A DNA stretch of 35,684 nt. It comes from Nitrospirota bacterium. GTDB lineage: Bacteria > Nitrospirota > Nitrospiria > Nitrospirales > NS-4. The stretch spans positions 1 to 35,684 of the forward strand of contig VBOO01000002.1 in the NCBI GenBank assembly GCA_005877505.1, written 5' to 3'. A model generated the notes under the pieces. The model made no database searches. It saw nothing but the letters and a program-made list of their open reading frames with translations, and had not been told where the DNA came from. Positions 16,623-25,734 of the stretch are shown here, in pieces. The position numbers were made by a program, and so were the translations under genes. Position 1 is the stretch's first letter; each line of letters starts with the position of its first letter.

Positions 16623-17408
16623 ATGAAAAATATTTCGCGCCGTGGTGAGAGGAGTGGTTGGATGAGGTGTTGGACGTTCTGGATCTCCGTTGTGCTTGGA
16701 GCGCAGTTTGTGGTGCTGGGGTGCGGGGACGGCTTCGATGGTTCCGATACTGGCTTGCCTTCATTAGATCCCACGCGCCAAGCGGAGCGGGAGCGGATGG
16801 TCGAGCGGCAGATCGTGGCGCGCGGCGTCAGGGACACGGTGGTGCTCAGAGCGATGCGTCAGGTGCCGCGTCACCTGTTCGTGCCGGTCTCCTATGCGCC
16901 TCAGGCTTACTGGGACGGTCCGCTGCCGATCGGCCACGGCCAAATGATCTCCCAGCCTTATGTCGTGGCCTTCATGGCCGAAGCGCTGCGCTTGCGTGGC
17001 GAGGACAGGGTGCTCGAGGTCGGCACCGGCTCTGGCTACCAGACCGCGGTCCTGGCCGAACTTGCCCGAGACGTGTTCTCCATCGAGATCGTGAAGCCGC
17101 TGGCGGAACGGGCCGCCGCGCAGCTCACGAAACTGGGCTATACAAACGTGCAGGTGCGGACCGGCGACGGCTATGAAGGCTGGCCGGAACACGCGCCCTA
17201 CGACGCGATCCTCGTCAGTGCCGCGCCGGACCACATCCCGCAACCGCTGCTGGATCAGCTCGCCGTCGGCGGGCGGTTGGTCCTTCCCGTGGGCCAGAAG
17301 TTTTCCCAGAGCCTGTTGCTGATCCGCCGCACCCATTCGGGCAATGAGCGCACCACGCTCCTGCCTGTCGCCTTCGTCCCCATGACCGGTGCGGCCGAAG
17401 AAAAATAG
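16623..17408 (+). CDS. pcm: Protein-L-isoaspartate O-methyltransferase-like protein with N-terminal lipoprotein/signal sequence
   Basis: MISQPYVVAFMAEALRLRGEDRVLEVGTGSGYQTAVLAELA (PCMT motif I). N-terminus MRCWTFWISVVLGAQFVVLGCGDG looks like a signal peptide plus lipobox. Confidence 0.85.
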   Translation: MKNISRRGERSGWMRCWTFWISVVLGAQFVVLGCGDGFDGSDTGLPSLDPTRQAERERMVERQIVARGVRDTVVLRAMRQVPRHLFVPVSYAPQAYWDGPLPIGHGQMISQPYVVAFMAEALRLRGEDRVLEVGTGSGYQTAVLAELARDVFSIEIVKPLAERAAAQLTKLGYTNVQVRTGDGYEGWPEHAPYDAILVSAAPDHIPQPLLDQLAVGGRLVLPVGQKFSQSLLLIRRTHSGNERTTLLPVAFVPMTGAAEEK

Positions 17409-17414
17409 TGCTGA

Positions 17415-18125
17415 TCATCGCACGCGCTTGCGCTTCCTGGGCGGGGCGAGCTTCGCTTGCGCGGGGTAGGGGCAGAGGTGGTTGATGGGGCAGCCCGGAC
17501 AGTCCGGCTTGCGGGCGAGACAGATCGTTCGGCCATGCGCCTGGAGCAGATGGCAGAAGCGGACCTTGTGCTCGTCGGGCACCAACGGATTCAAATCCGC
17601 TTCGATCTTGTCGGGGTTGGTCTCGCAGGACAATTCCAGGCGCTGTGCCAGCCGGCCCACGTGGGTATCCACGCCGATGGCTGGTTGGCCAAGCGCATTG
17701 CCCCGGAGGATGTTGGCCGTCTTCCGGCCCACGCCCGGCAAGGAGATCAGCTCCTCGAGCTTGTCCGGGACTTTGCCCCCGAAGCGGTTGACGAGTTCCT
17801 GGCAGCACTCCTGGACTGCCTTGGCCTTGTTGCGGAAAAACCCAGTGCTCCGGATTTCGGCTTCCAACGTGCTCCGCGGAAGGCCGGCCCAGTCTTGCGG
17901 GGTCCGGTTCTTCTTGAACAGCGTGGCGGTGACCTGATTCACGCGTTCGTCCGTGCACTGCGCGGCCAGGATCAGGGCGATCAGGAGCTCCAAGGGCGTC
18001 GTGAAGTTCAGCGCGAGGATGGTAGTCGGATAGGTGCGATCCAGGATCTCGATGATCTTCAAGGCCCTGCGCTTTTTGTCTTCCGGCGTTTCCTTGCGAC
18101 GAGGTTTGGTGACGGTGGGGTTCAT
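17415..18125 (-). CDS. nth: Endonuclease III
   Basis: LILAAQCTDERVNQ, LPGVGRKTANILRGNALG, VDTHVGRLAQRL, CLARKPDCPGCPINHLCPY (4Fe-4S cysteines). Confidence 0.92.
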   Translation of the reverse strand: MNPTVTKPRRKETPEDKKRRALKIIEILDRTYPTTILALNFTTPLELLIALILAAQCTDERVNQVTATLFKKNRTPQDWAGLPRSTLEAEIRSTGFFRNKAKAVQECCQELVNRFGGKVPDKLEELISLPGVGRKTANILRGNALGQPAIGVDTHVGRLAQRLELSCETNPDKIEADLNPLVPDEHKVRFCHLLQAHGRTICLARKPDCPGCPINHLCPYPAQAKLAPPRKRKRVR

Positions 18126-18254
18126 GGCAGGGATGCTAGGGCATCCGTGGTTCCATCGCAACAGCCGGAGTCACTGATGTGCTAGCTCGCGTGCCTTCCT
18201 CGCCCGCATCCCTGATCTCTTGCCTGCCCATCCGGGGTGGAAGTAAGAAGCCAG

Positions 18255-18698
18255 TCATCGTTTCCGCGACGCCGTCTTTTTCCCCGGCTCGGTCGCGAAT
18301 GTGATGCCGAGCGTCTGGACTTCGCGATAGGGAAGCAGCCAGATGAGCGACTCGTCCTGCAGGTCCCCCACCTGGATGCGGTTGCCCCACGGATCGCGGA
18401 AATCGCAGCGGAAGTGCGGCTCCAGCTTCAGCCCGTACTTCTGGGTGAGCTTCTCCCGCACCTCGTTGATCTGCGCCTCGTCGCGCACCATGAGGCCGAA
18501 GTGCTTCACGCGGTCCGGGCGGAGCTCTTTCACTTCGAAGATGGCCAGGAACTGGTGCTCGCCCAGCTTGCACCAGACCGCGCCTTCGCCGCCTCGTAGC
18601 ATCTCCAGATTGAACACGTCGGCATAAAACGCCGCGGCCTTCTCGGCGTCGTCCACCTCAATGGCGACGTGGTTGCATCCATAGACCTGCGCAGCCAT
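18255..18698 (-). CDS. VOC (glyoxalase/bleomycin resistance) family protein
   Basis: CNHVAIEVDDAEKAAAFYADVFNLEML...FRDPWGNRIQVGDL. Confidence 0.85.
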   Translation of the reverse strand: MAAQVYGCNHVAIEVDDAEKAAAFYADVFNLEMLRGGEGAVWCKLGEHQFLAIFEVKELRPDRVKHFGLMVRDEAQINEVREKLTQKYGLKLEPHFRCDFRDPWGNRIQVGDLQDESLIWLLPYREVQTLGITFATEPGKKTASRKR

Positions 18699-18837
18699 AG
18701 CGATCCCCCCTGAGTTGAATCTGTCCCTCTCCTCACGCCGGGCCTCCGGCGCCTCCGGCCATCATAGCAAACGAGGCTGAGCGAGAGGCGTGGAAAAAGT
18801 GTACAATGGGGAGACTCCCTAAGGAGCGGGGAATGCC

Positions 18838-19221
18838 ATGTCCCTGTTACGTCGCGTGTGGGACTTCCTACGACGCCGACCCGTTCAGCCGGATTGCCGG
18901 GAGCGGCGCGCATTCGAACGGATCCTGGTGCGGTTTGCCGTCGCGTTTGCGGGAGAGCACAAAAAAGGCAGGGGGATCGCGCGCGATCTTTCGCTCTGGG
19001 GCTGCATGATTGAGTCGGACGCGGCGCTGCCTGCGGACACGCTCCTTGAGCTCAAGCTGTTCTTGACCGAGCAAGACATGCCCATCGAGGCCGCGGCGTC
19101 AGTGCGGTGGGCTGACGGCAAGCAGATGGGGGTCAAGTTTCTCCGCATCCGCGATGAAGAGCGCTTGCGGAAGTTTCTCGGTGTTGGCGAGCCTCAGGAC
19201 GCGGTACAATATCCTCGCTAG
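18838..19221 (+). CDS. PilZ-domain protein
   Basis: RERRAFERILVRFAVAF...ARDLSLWGCMIES...VRWADGKQMGVKFLRI; RxxxR and DxSxxG-like PilZ motifs. Confidence 0.75.
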   Translation: MSLLRRVWDFLRRRPVQPDCRERRAFERILVRFAVAFAGEHKKGRGIARDLSLWGCMIESDAALPADTLLELKLFLTEQDMPIEAAASVRWADGKQMGVKFLRIRDEERLRKFLGVGEPQDAVQYPR

Positions 19222-20252
19222 TGGGAAAAACTGGCACAACCTCCCAGAAACCTGCGAAGCCCCTGCTCGGCATCACGATGGGCGATCCGGCAGGGATCGG
19301 CCCGGAGGTCATCGTGAAGGCCCTGGCGCGCCCGGGCGTGCGGCGCCTCTGCCGGCCGCTGGTCATCGGCTCGCCCGAGGTGCTGGCCAGGACGGTCAGC
19401 GCGCTGAAGGCGCCGCTGAAGGTTCGTAGCGTGGATCTGTCCGGCTTCGAGGCGCCGGACGGGGTCATTCCGGTGCTGGACCCGCTACCGCAGCCGCTCG
19501 GGCCGTTCACGCCGGGAAAAGTGTCCCACGAGACCGGCGCCGCCCAGGCCGTCTATGTGGAAGAGGCGGTCGAGCGGGCCCTGGACGGCAGCATCGCCGC
19601 GATCGTGACGGCGCCTATCAACAAGGAAGCGATCAATCTCGCCGGCTACAGCTATCCCGGCCATACCGAGATGCTGGCCGACCTGACGGGCGCCAAGGAG
19701 GTCGGCATGATGATCGTCGGCGGGCCGTTGCGCTTTTTCTTCGCCACCATCCATGCGGCGATCAAGGACGTGCCGGCGCTACTCACGCCGGAGCGGATCG
19801 AGCGCGCGATCCGGCTGTGCCATCGCGGGCTGACGGAGTTCTTCCGCATCAAGCACCCGCTGATCGCGGTGGCGGCCCTGAACCCGCACGCCGGCGAGGG
19901 CGGGCTGTTCGGGACCGAGGAGCGCACGGCCATCGGGCCTGGCATCGAGCGGGCGCTGGCGCGGGGGTTTCCAGCCGTAGGCCCGTTGCCGGCGGACACG
20001 CTCATCGGGCAGGCGGCGCAGGGCAAGTACGACGCGGTGGTGGCTATGTACCACGACCAGGGCTTGATCCCGCTGAAGCTCGCCGCCTTCGGCAAGTCGG
20101 TCAATATCACGGTGGGGCTGCCGATCATCCGCACGTCCGTGGATCACGGGACCGCCTACGACATCGTCGGCAAGGGCATTGCCGACGACGGCAGTCTCAT
20201 CGAGGCGATCACGCTCGCCGCGCAGTTCGTGGAGAACCGTCCTCGTCGATGA
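19221..20252 (+). CDS. pdxA: 4-hydroxythreonine-4-phosphate dehydrogenase
   Basis: GITMGDPAGIGPEVIVKAL, YPGHTEMLADL, YHDQGLIPLKL, TSVDHGTAYDIVGKG; GTG start overlapping the PilZ stop. Confidence 0.93.
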   Translation: MGKTGTTSQKPAKPLLGITMGDPAGIGPEVIVKALARPGVRRLCRPLVIGSPEVLARTVSALKAPLKVRSVDLSGFEAPDGVIPVLDPLPQPLGPFTPGKVSHETGAAQAVYVEEAVERALDGSIAAIVTAPINKEAINLAGYSYPGHTEMLADLTGAKEVGMMIVGGPLRFFFATIHAAIKDVPALLTPERIERAIRLCHRGLTEFFRIKHPLIAVAALNPHAGEGGLFGTEERTAIGPGIERALARGFPAVGPLPADTLIGQAAQGKYDAVVAMYHDQGLIPLKLAAFGKSVNITVGLPIIRTSVDHGTAYDIVGKGIADDGSLIEAITLAAQFVENRPRR

Positions 20253-21073
20253 CGCGCCCCGGTTCTCGTGCCAATGTCGCGCCCGCTCACGTCCCCCGAA
20301 AGTCCCTCGGGCAGCACTTCCTCATCGACAAGAACATCGTCCACAAGATCGTCCGCCTGGCCGAGCTCCAGCCGGGCGACACGGTGCTGGAGATCGGCCC
20401 GGGCCGGGGGATCCTGACGGAAGCGCTGCTGGACAGCTCCGGGCTCGTCGTCGCCGTAGAGCTGGATGCCGTGCTCTGCGCGCACCTCCGCGCGATGCTG
20501 GGGCACCGGTCGAACTTCCGCCTGATCGAGGGTGACGCGCTGACATTCGAGTACGCGCAGGTGCCGAGCCCGTTTCTGGTAGTGGCCAACCTGCCGTATT
20601 CTGTCTCGACGCCGCTACTGTTCCGCCTGCTGGAGGAGCGGCGGCGCATCGGCCGTCTGGTGCTGATGCTCCAGGAGGAAGTGGTCTCGCGCCTGGCCGC
20701 GACGCCCGGCGGCAAGGACTACGGGGCGCTCTCCATCGCGGCGCAGTTCTACTGCGAGGTGCGCCAGGCGTTCCGGGTGCCTCCCACGTGCTTTCGTCCG
20801 AAGCCCCAGGTCGGGTCGGCGGTCGTCGTGCTCACGCCGCTGCCGAAGCCGCGCGTCTCGGTAGCGGACGAGGCGTTCTTCTTCCGGGTCGTGCGCGCCG
20901 GGTTTGCGCACCGGCGTAAGGCCCTGCCGAATTCGCTGCGTGACGAGGGCTTCGAAGGTGCGCCGACGGCCGCGGCGTTGGAGCGGGCCGGCCTCGATCC
21001 CCTCCGCCGAGCCGAGACCCTCAGCGTCGAAGAATTCGCGGCGCTGGTGGATGGGCTTATGGGCCTGCCTTGA
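20249..21073 (+). CDS. rsmA: 16S rRNA (adenine1518/1519-N6) dimethyltransferase
   Basis: KSLGQHFLIDKNIVHKIV, VLEIGPGRGILTEALL, VVANLPYSVSTPLLFRLL. Confidence 0.93.
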   Translation: MTRPGSRANVAPAHVPRKSLGQHFLIDKNIVHKIVRLAELQPGDTVLEIGPGRGILTEALLDSSGLVVAVELDAVLCAHLRAMLGHRSNFRLIEGDALTFEYAQVPSPFLVVANLPYSVSTPLLFRLLEERRRIGRLVLMLQEEVVSRLAATPGGKDYGALSIAAQFYCEVRQAFRVPPTCFRPKPQVGSAVVVLTPLPKPRVSVADEAFFFRVVRAGFAHRRKALPNSLRDEGFEGAPTAAALERAGLDPLRRAETLSVEEFAALVDGLMGLP

Positions 21074-22091
21074 ACGACGACGCTTCGATGAGACCGTTCT
21101 CTCCGTCTTTCCGTGTTCCTATCCCCGTCAGCAGCCGCACGCGCCGATAGCCGGCCTTTCGCAGCCAGCGCATCACGTCCCGCGACGCATACGTGTTGCC
21201 GGTGTCGGTGAAGAGCAGCATGGTCAGGGCGAATGCCGTCGTGTCGATGGGATTCAGCCCGTGCGGGTCGGTGAGGAACGAATCGTGGATGAGCAGGCGC
21301 CCGCCCGGGGCCAGGGCCTTGCGGATCTTGCGGAAGAGGCCCACGTTCTGCGCCGGCGCATAGATGTGGATGATGTTCGACAGCCAGACCACGTCGTAGC
21401 GGCCGGGCAGAGCATCGAGCATGAAATCCAGCGGCGCGAAGCTCAACCGGGCCTTGGCGGGATGCGTCGCCGCGATCTCGCGCGCGACCTTGAGGGCGGC
21501 GGGCCGATCCGCCACCGTGGCGCGCAGGGAGGGGTTGGCCGCGAGGAGGGCCATGGCGTAGGTGCCGGGCCCGCCGCCCAGGTCCAGAAGGGTGCGCGCC
21601 CGGCTCAGATTGAGGAACCGGGCGACCGTCTTCGCCTGCTCCCGGCTCCGGTGGTGCATGGCCCAGGTGAAGTTGCGGCGCCAGACGGACGACTCGGGCT
21701 CGTCCGCATCCAGCGGCTTCCCCGAGCGCACGGTGTCGGTGAGCTGCGTGAAATCGTGCCACTGGTTTGTGATGAGCTCAAGGTAGGCGCCGCGATAGGC
21801 CGGGCTCCGCCGGTTCAGCTCCGTGCGCGCGAGCAGTGTGTTCCGATAAAACGAGCCGCGTTTGACCAGCAGGCCCAGCACAGCGAGGTTCCGGCAAAGG
21901 ATATCGAGACCCCGCCGGTCGGCCCGGAGGGGTCGGGCCAGCGCGGCAATTGGCCAGGAGCGGGCTCCGAGGGCGGTGAAGAGGTCCAGCTCCAGCGCGG
22001 TGAGGATGGCGCGGGAATACTGATAGAGCTGGGCTACGTGACGGAAATCATCGAAGGTCTTGATCGGGTAGGCGCCGAGAGGGTACGTCAC
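21057..22091 (-). CDS. O-methyltransferase-family class I SAM methyltransferase
   Basis: N-terminal dimerisation/winged-helix region then LLDLGGGPGTYAMALL, WLSNIIHIYAPAQNVGLFRKIRKALAPGGRLLIHDSFL; GTG start inferred. Confidence 0.8.
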   Translation of the reverse strand: MTYPLGAYPIKTFDDFRHVAQLYQYSRAILTALELDLFTALGARSWPIAALARPLRADRRGLDILCRNLAVLGLLVKRGSFYRNTLLARTELNRRSPAYRGAYLELITNQWHDFTQLTDTVRSGKPLDADEPESSVWRRNFTWAMHHRSREQAKTVARFLNLSRARTLLDLGGGPGTYAMALLAANPSLRATVADRPAALKVAREIAATHPAKARLSFAPLDFMLDALPGRYDVVWLSNIIHIYAPAQNVGLFRKIRKALAPGGRLLIHDSFLTDPHGLNPIDTTAFALTMLLFTDTGNTYASRDVMRWLRKAGYRRVRLLTGIGTRKDGENGLIEASSFKAGP

Positions 22092-22169
22092 CCCCGAAGT
22101 ATAGCATCCGCGGAGACGCCGCGGTCTGAGGTCGGCGGGTCCGTAGTCTCTCGTGAGGGAAAGGTCGAC

Positions 22170-22198
22170 TTGACAGGACAACCGGAGGGGATTAGGAT
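22170..22198 (+). promoter_or_regulatory. Sigma70-like promoter
   Basis: TTGACA (22170-22175), 17-nt spacer, TAGGAT (22193-22198). Confidence 0.65.
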
Positions 22199-22247
22199 CA
22201 CCTTGCACCCGACAAGGGTGTATCTCTCAGCGAGAGGAGGTACTTGT

Positions 22248-22346
22248 ATGAGCGACCTTACTCCTCCGGGCCAGTCGGGCCCGCCCGCGACGGGTGACAC
22301 CTCGCCGCGGTGGGCCTTCCGCTCAACGCCGGACCCCTCTGCGTAA
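22248..22346 (+). CDS. 32-aa small protein MSDLTPPGQSGPPATGDTSPRWAFRSTPDPSA
   Basis: AGAGGAGG Shine-Dalgarno with 7-nt spacing to ATG, own promoter and terminator. Confidence 0.5.
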   Translation: MSDLTPPGQSGPPATGDTSPRWAFRSTPDPSA

Positions 22347-22535
22347 GCCCCGACGGTGGCGCCCCATGGCGCGTAGTCGCTGAAAAGCGACGATCGGATG
22401 CTCAGGGCCTCGGAAAACAGCCTCCAAAGTGAGGTGCGTGGCTCCGGCGGCGACGGAAGTTCCCACTGACTGTCGTAGGCGGGTCGACCACATAAGGCGA
22501 CCCATAATGGCAAGTGAGGCGCCCCAAGCGCCGAG

Positions 22536-22575
22536 AAGGGCTCCCGTCACGGGACGGGAGCCCTTCCTATTTTCC
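22536..22575 (+). terminator. Rho-independent terminator
   Basis: AAGGGCTCCCGT-CACGGG-ACGGGAGCCCTT (12-bp perfect stem) followed by CCTATTTTCC. Confidence 0.8.
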
Positions 22576-22617
22576 GCCTGCGACCGCCAAGGGAATCATT
22601 GATCTTGCCCCCTTGTT

Positions 22618-25035
22618 ATGGTAGCCTGCCCCACAATGGCCGCTGCTGGTATGAGCAGAAGCGGAGCGGCAGGGACTCGCCATGAGATGGCGGGAGTGGT
22701 GCTCCTCACCTTGGCGCTGCTCCTCGGCCTTTCGCTGCTGTCCTACTCTCCACGCGATCCGATCCTGTTCGAAGAGTCCTTTCATCCGGCGTCCGTTCAC
22801 AACCTGATCGGCCGGGTCGGGATGACGCTGGCCACCGTTGTCTTTGCGGTCTTCGGGGGCGGGGGCTATCTCGCGCCGATCGCGCTGGGAATCCTCGGAA
22901 GCCGATGCTTCCTCCGTGGCGGATTGGGCATCACGCTCCGCAGCGCCGGCGGCTTCACGGCGTTGCTCCTGTTCTTGTCCATGCTGTTGGCGCTGCACGT
23001 GCCTGGCGTGCCGACGATCAGTAGCGGGTGGATTCAGGAAGGACTGGCGGGCGGGCGTGTCGGCAGCTCCCTTAGCGGGATGCTCGTGCTGTACTTCGCG
23101 CCGGTTGGCGCCCACATCGTGATCATTGCCGGGTTGCTCCTGTCCGTGCTCATCGCGACTCCGTTCTCGCTGTTCACGCTCGGCCGGCAGTGGGCGGAGA
23201 TGGCGGCGACTCTGCGCGAATGGGCGCAGGAACGGTGGAGCCTGTTCCAGGCGTGGGCGGGCGACAGGCCCAAGCGCGTCAAGGCCAAACCAGTCAAGAT
23301 CATCAGGCCGAAGCCGGCCGTGCCGGATGAGGTGGAGATCACTCAGGCGGCAGGCAGCGCCGAAACCGTGGAACCGGTGCCGCTGAACCAGCCGGCGTAC
23401 CGTCGTCGCAAGAGGAAGCTCGCCCTCGCGGATCATCGTTCGGCGCAGCTTGTCTTGCCTCAGGTCGTGGACGGAGCCGGGTACGTGCTGCCGGACCCGG
23501 CGGTGTTGCTGCGCGAGCCGGCGACGCGGGTGGATCGGGTCACCGATGAGGAGATCCGTGCGCAGGCGCAGGTGCTCACCCAGGCCCTGGCGAATTTCGG
23601 GATCGACGGCCAGGTGATCCAAACGCACGTGGGCCCCGTCGTGACGATGTACGAATTCGAGCCGGCCCCCGGCGTCAAGGTGGCCCGCATCGTGAACCTC
23701 GCCGACGATCTCGCGCTGGCCATGCGGGCGACCAGCCTCCGCATCGTCGCGCCCATCCCCGGCAAGTCGGTGGTCGGCATTGAAGCGCCCAACCCGCGGC
23801 GCGAAGACGTGATGCTCAAGGAACTCGTGCTGAGCGAGGCGTACAGCGGCGCTCGCTCGCGGTTGAAACTGGCGCTGGGCAAGGACATCTTCGGCGCGCC
23901 CGTCGTGGCGGATCTCCGGAGCATGCCGCACCTGCTCGTCGCGGGCGCCACGGGATCGGGCAAGAGCGTCGGCCTCAACACGATGATCCTGAGCCTCCTC
24001 TTCGCGGCGCGCCCCGATGAGGTCAAGTTTCTGCTGATCGACCCCAAGATGCTCGAGCTGACGGTGTACGAGGGCATCCCGCATCTGTGGCGTCCGGTCA
24101 TTACGCAGCCCAAGGCCGCCTCGCGCGGGCTTATGCTGGCCGTCAAGGAGATGGACCGCCGCTACAAGCTGATGGCCGAGTTCGGCGCCCGGAACATTGA
24201 TGCGTACAACCGCGCCGTCGCAGAGGCCCAGGGCGTTGCACTGCCGCACCCCTTGGAGACGCCGGAGGGGGAGGTCGTGCCCTGCACGGAGCCTCAGACG
24301 GCGTATTTCTCGGAAGAGGAGCGGCTGGCGTTGGGCGGGACGGCGGCTCCCGGCATCTCGGAGGCGCAGACGCCGCCGGCCCCGCTTCCCTACCTGGTCA
24401 TCGTCATCGACGAACTGGCCGACCTGATGATGGTCGCTTCAAAGGAGGTCGAGGACTCCATCACCAAGCTGGCGCAGATGGCAAGGGCCGCCGGGATCCA
24501 CCTGATCCTTGCCACGCAGCGGCCCTCCGTGGACGTGCTGACGGGCCTCATCAAGGCGAACTTCCCGGCTCGTATCGCGTTCCAGGTCGCATCGAAGACC
24601 GACTCGCGCACGATCCTCGACCAGAACGGCGCCGATCAGTTGCTGGGCCGCGGCGACATGCTCTACCTTGCCACGGGCAGCGGCAAGTTGATCCGCGTGC
24701 ACGGCGCCTACGTGCCGGAGGGAGATCTGCGCAGGGTCGTGGAGTTCGTCAGGGCCCAGGGCAGTCCGGCCTTTGCCGAGGAGGCGGTGCCGGTGGGGGC
24801 GGAGGCGCCCGGCGCCGACGGCGAGCGGGACGAGATGTACGAGAAGGCCAAGGAGATCGTGGTCGGCACCGGGCAGGCCTCGGCCTCGTTCCTGCAACGC
24901 CGGCTCCGCATTGGCTATCCCCGCGCGGCTCGCATGATCGAGATGATGGAACAGGACGGCCTCGTCGGCGCGATGTCACGAGACGGCCGCCGTGAAGTGC
25001 TGGTCAAGCGCGTGGGCGTTGATGAGGGGTTATGA
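22618..25035 (+). CDS. ftsK: DNA translocase FtsK
   Basis: N-terminal TM segments, GATGSGKSVGLNTMILSLLF, VIVIDELADLMMV, LATQRPSVDVLTGLIKANFPARIAFQV, C-terminal gamma domain. Exact start uncertain. Confidence 0.93.
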   Translation: MVACPTMAAAGMSRSGAAGTRHEMAGVVLLTLALLLGLSLLSYSPRDPILFEESFHPASVHNLIGRVGMTLATVVFAVFGGGGYLAPIALGILGSRCFLRGGLGITLRSAGGFTALLLFLSMLLALHVPGVPTISSGWIQEGLAGGRVGSSLSGMLVLYFAPVGAHIVIIAGLLLSVLIATPFSLFTLGRQWAEMAATLREWAQERWSLFQAWAGDRPKRVKAKPVKIIRPKPAVPDEVEITQAAGSAETVEPVPLNQPAYRRRKRKLALADHRSAQLVLPQVVDGAGYVLPDPAVLLREPATRVDRVTDEEIRAQAQVLTQALANFGIDGQVIQTHVGPVVTMYEFEPAPGVKVARIVNLADDLALAMRATSLRIVAPIPGKSVVGIEAPNPRREDVMLKELVLSEAYSGARSRLKLALGKDIFGAPVVADLRSMPHLLVAGATGSGKSVGLNTMILSLLFAARPDEVKFLLIDPKMLELTVYEGIPHLWRPVITQPKAASRGLMLAVKEMDRRYKLMAEFGARNIDAYNRAVAEAQGVALPHPLETPEGEVVPCTEPQTAYFSEEERLALGGTAAPGISEAQTPPAPLPYLVIVIDELADLMMVASKEVEDSITKLAQMARAAGIHLILATQRPSVDVLTGLIKANFPARIAFQVASKTDSRTILDQNGADQLLGRGDMLYLATGSGKLIRVHGAYVPEGDLRRVVEFVRAQGSPAFAEEAVPVGAEAPGADGERDEMYEKAKEIVVGTGQASASFLQRRLRIGYPRAARMIEMMEQDGLVGAMSRDGRREVLVKRVGVDEGL

Positions 25036-25724
25036 CCCGCCGCACGCTCGCGAGGAGCGTCGCCCTGGCGATGCTCGGGCTGGGGATTGCCTGGCTGCCC
25101 GCACCCGTCCGAGCCGGAGATCCCGTGAAGGATCTGGTGAGGAAGGTCGAGGCCCGCTACCAGAAGACGACAGACCTCACCGCTGAATTCTCCCAGTCCA
25201 CGGACATCCGGGGGTTTGCCAAGCCGCTCCAGTCGTCCGGCCGGGTCTACCTCAAGCGACCCGGCAAGCTCCGGTGGGACTACCTGGCGCCCACGCTCGA
25301 ACAGATCTTCGTGGACAACGACAAGGTCCAGTTCTACATCCCCGAGCACAAGCAGGTGATGGTTGGGCAGCTGTCCAAATTGGCCGACTCCCAGGCCCCG
25401 CTCCACCTGCTCCAAGGCATCGGGCGGCTGGACAGTCACTACCTCGTCGCGACCGCGCCTGACGGAGCTAAAGGGAACGGCGGCCTCCCGCTCCTGAGCC
25501 TGACTCTGCGCGACGGCGGGCCGGACCACCCACGGATCGTCGTCGAGGTGGACCCGGGCTCCTTCTTCCTGCGCCGGGTCGAGCTGCATGACGTGAACGG
25601 GAACGTGTCCACCTTCACGTTCGGCGCGTTCCGCCCTAACACCGGCCTCCAGGACAGGCTGTTCGCATTCACCGTGCCCCAGGACGTGGAAGTCGTCGAC
25701 GCCCCGACACTGGCGGTCCCCTGA
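25032..25724 (+). CDS. lolA: Outer-membrane lipoprotein carrier protein
   Basis: LTAEFSQSTDIRGFAKPLQSSGRVYLKRPGKLRWDYLAP. Confidence 0.85.
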   Translation: MTRRTLARSVALAMLGLGIAWLPAPVRAGDPVKDLVRKVEARYQKTTDLTAEFSQSTDIRGFAKPLQSSGRVYLKRPGKLRWDYLAPTLEQIFVDNDKVQFYIPEHKQVMVGQLSKLADSQAPLHLLQGIGRLDSHYLVATAPDGAKGNGGLPLLSLTLRDGGPDHPRIVVEVDPGSFFLRRVELHDVNGNVSTFTFGAFRPNTGLQDRLFAFTVPQDVEVVDAPTLAVP

Positions 25725-25734
25725 CCGCTCCTCG

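Larger units (their letters stand above)
22205..22575 (+). ncRNA. Putative structured ~370-nt transcript (sORF mRNA or dual-function RNA) of unknown family
   Basis: Promoter upstream; hairpins CACCC/GGGTG, CTCTC/GAGAG, GCGCC/GGCGC, GTCGCT-GAAA-AGCGAC, GGGTCG/CGACCC, GGCGC/GCGCC; terminator at the end. Confidence 0.55.

Noticed and set aside
22205-22575. tmRNA, RNase P RNA, 6S or SRP RNA assignment
   Set aside because: None of the hallmark sequences (TTCGA...CCA tRNA-like ends, GAGGAAAGTCC, 6S bubble, GGAAGCAGCC) were seen on either strand; left as unknown family.
22567-24249. 560-aa minus-strand ORF opposite ftsK
   Set aside because: Shadow ORF in high-GC coding DNA; low-complexity R/H/D/E-rich translation with no family signal, and ftsK on the other strand is unambiguous.
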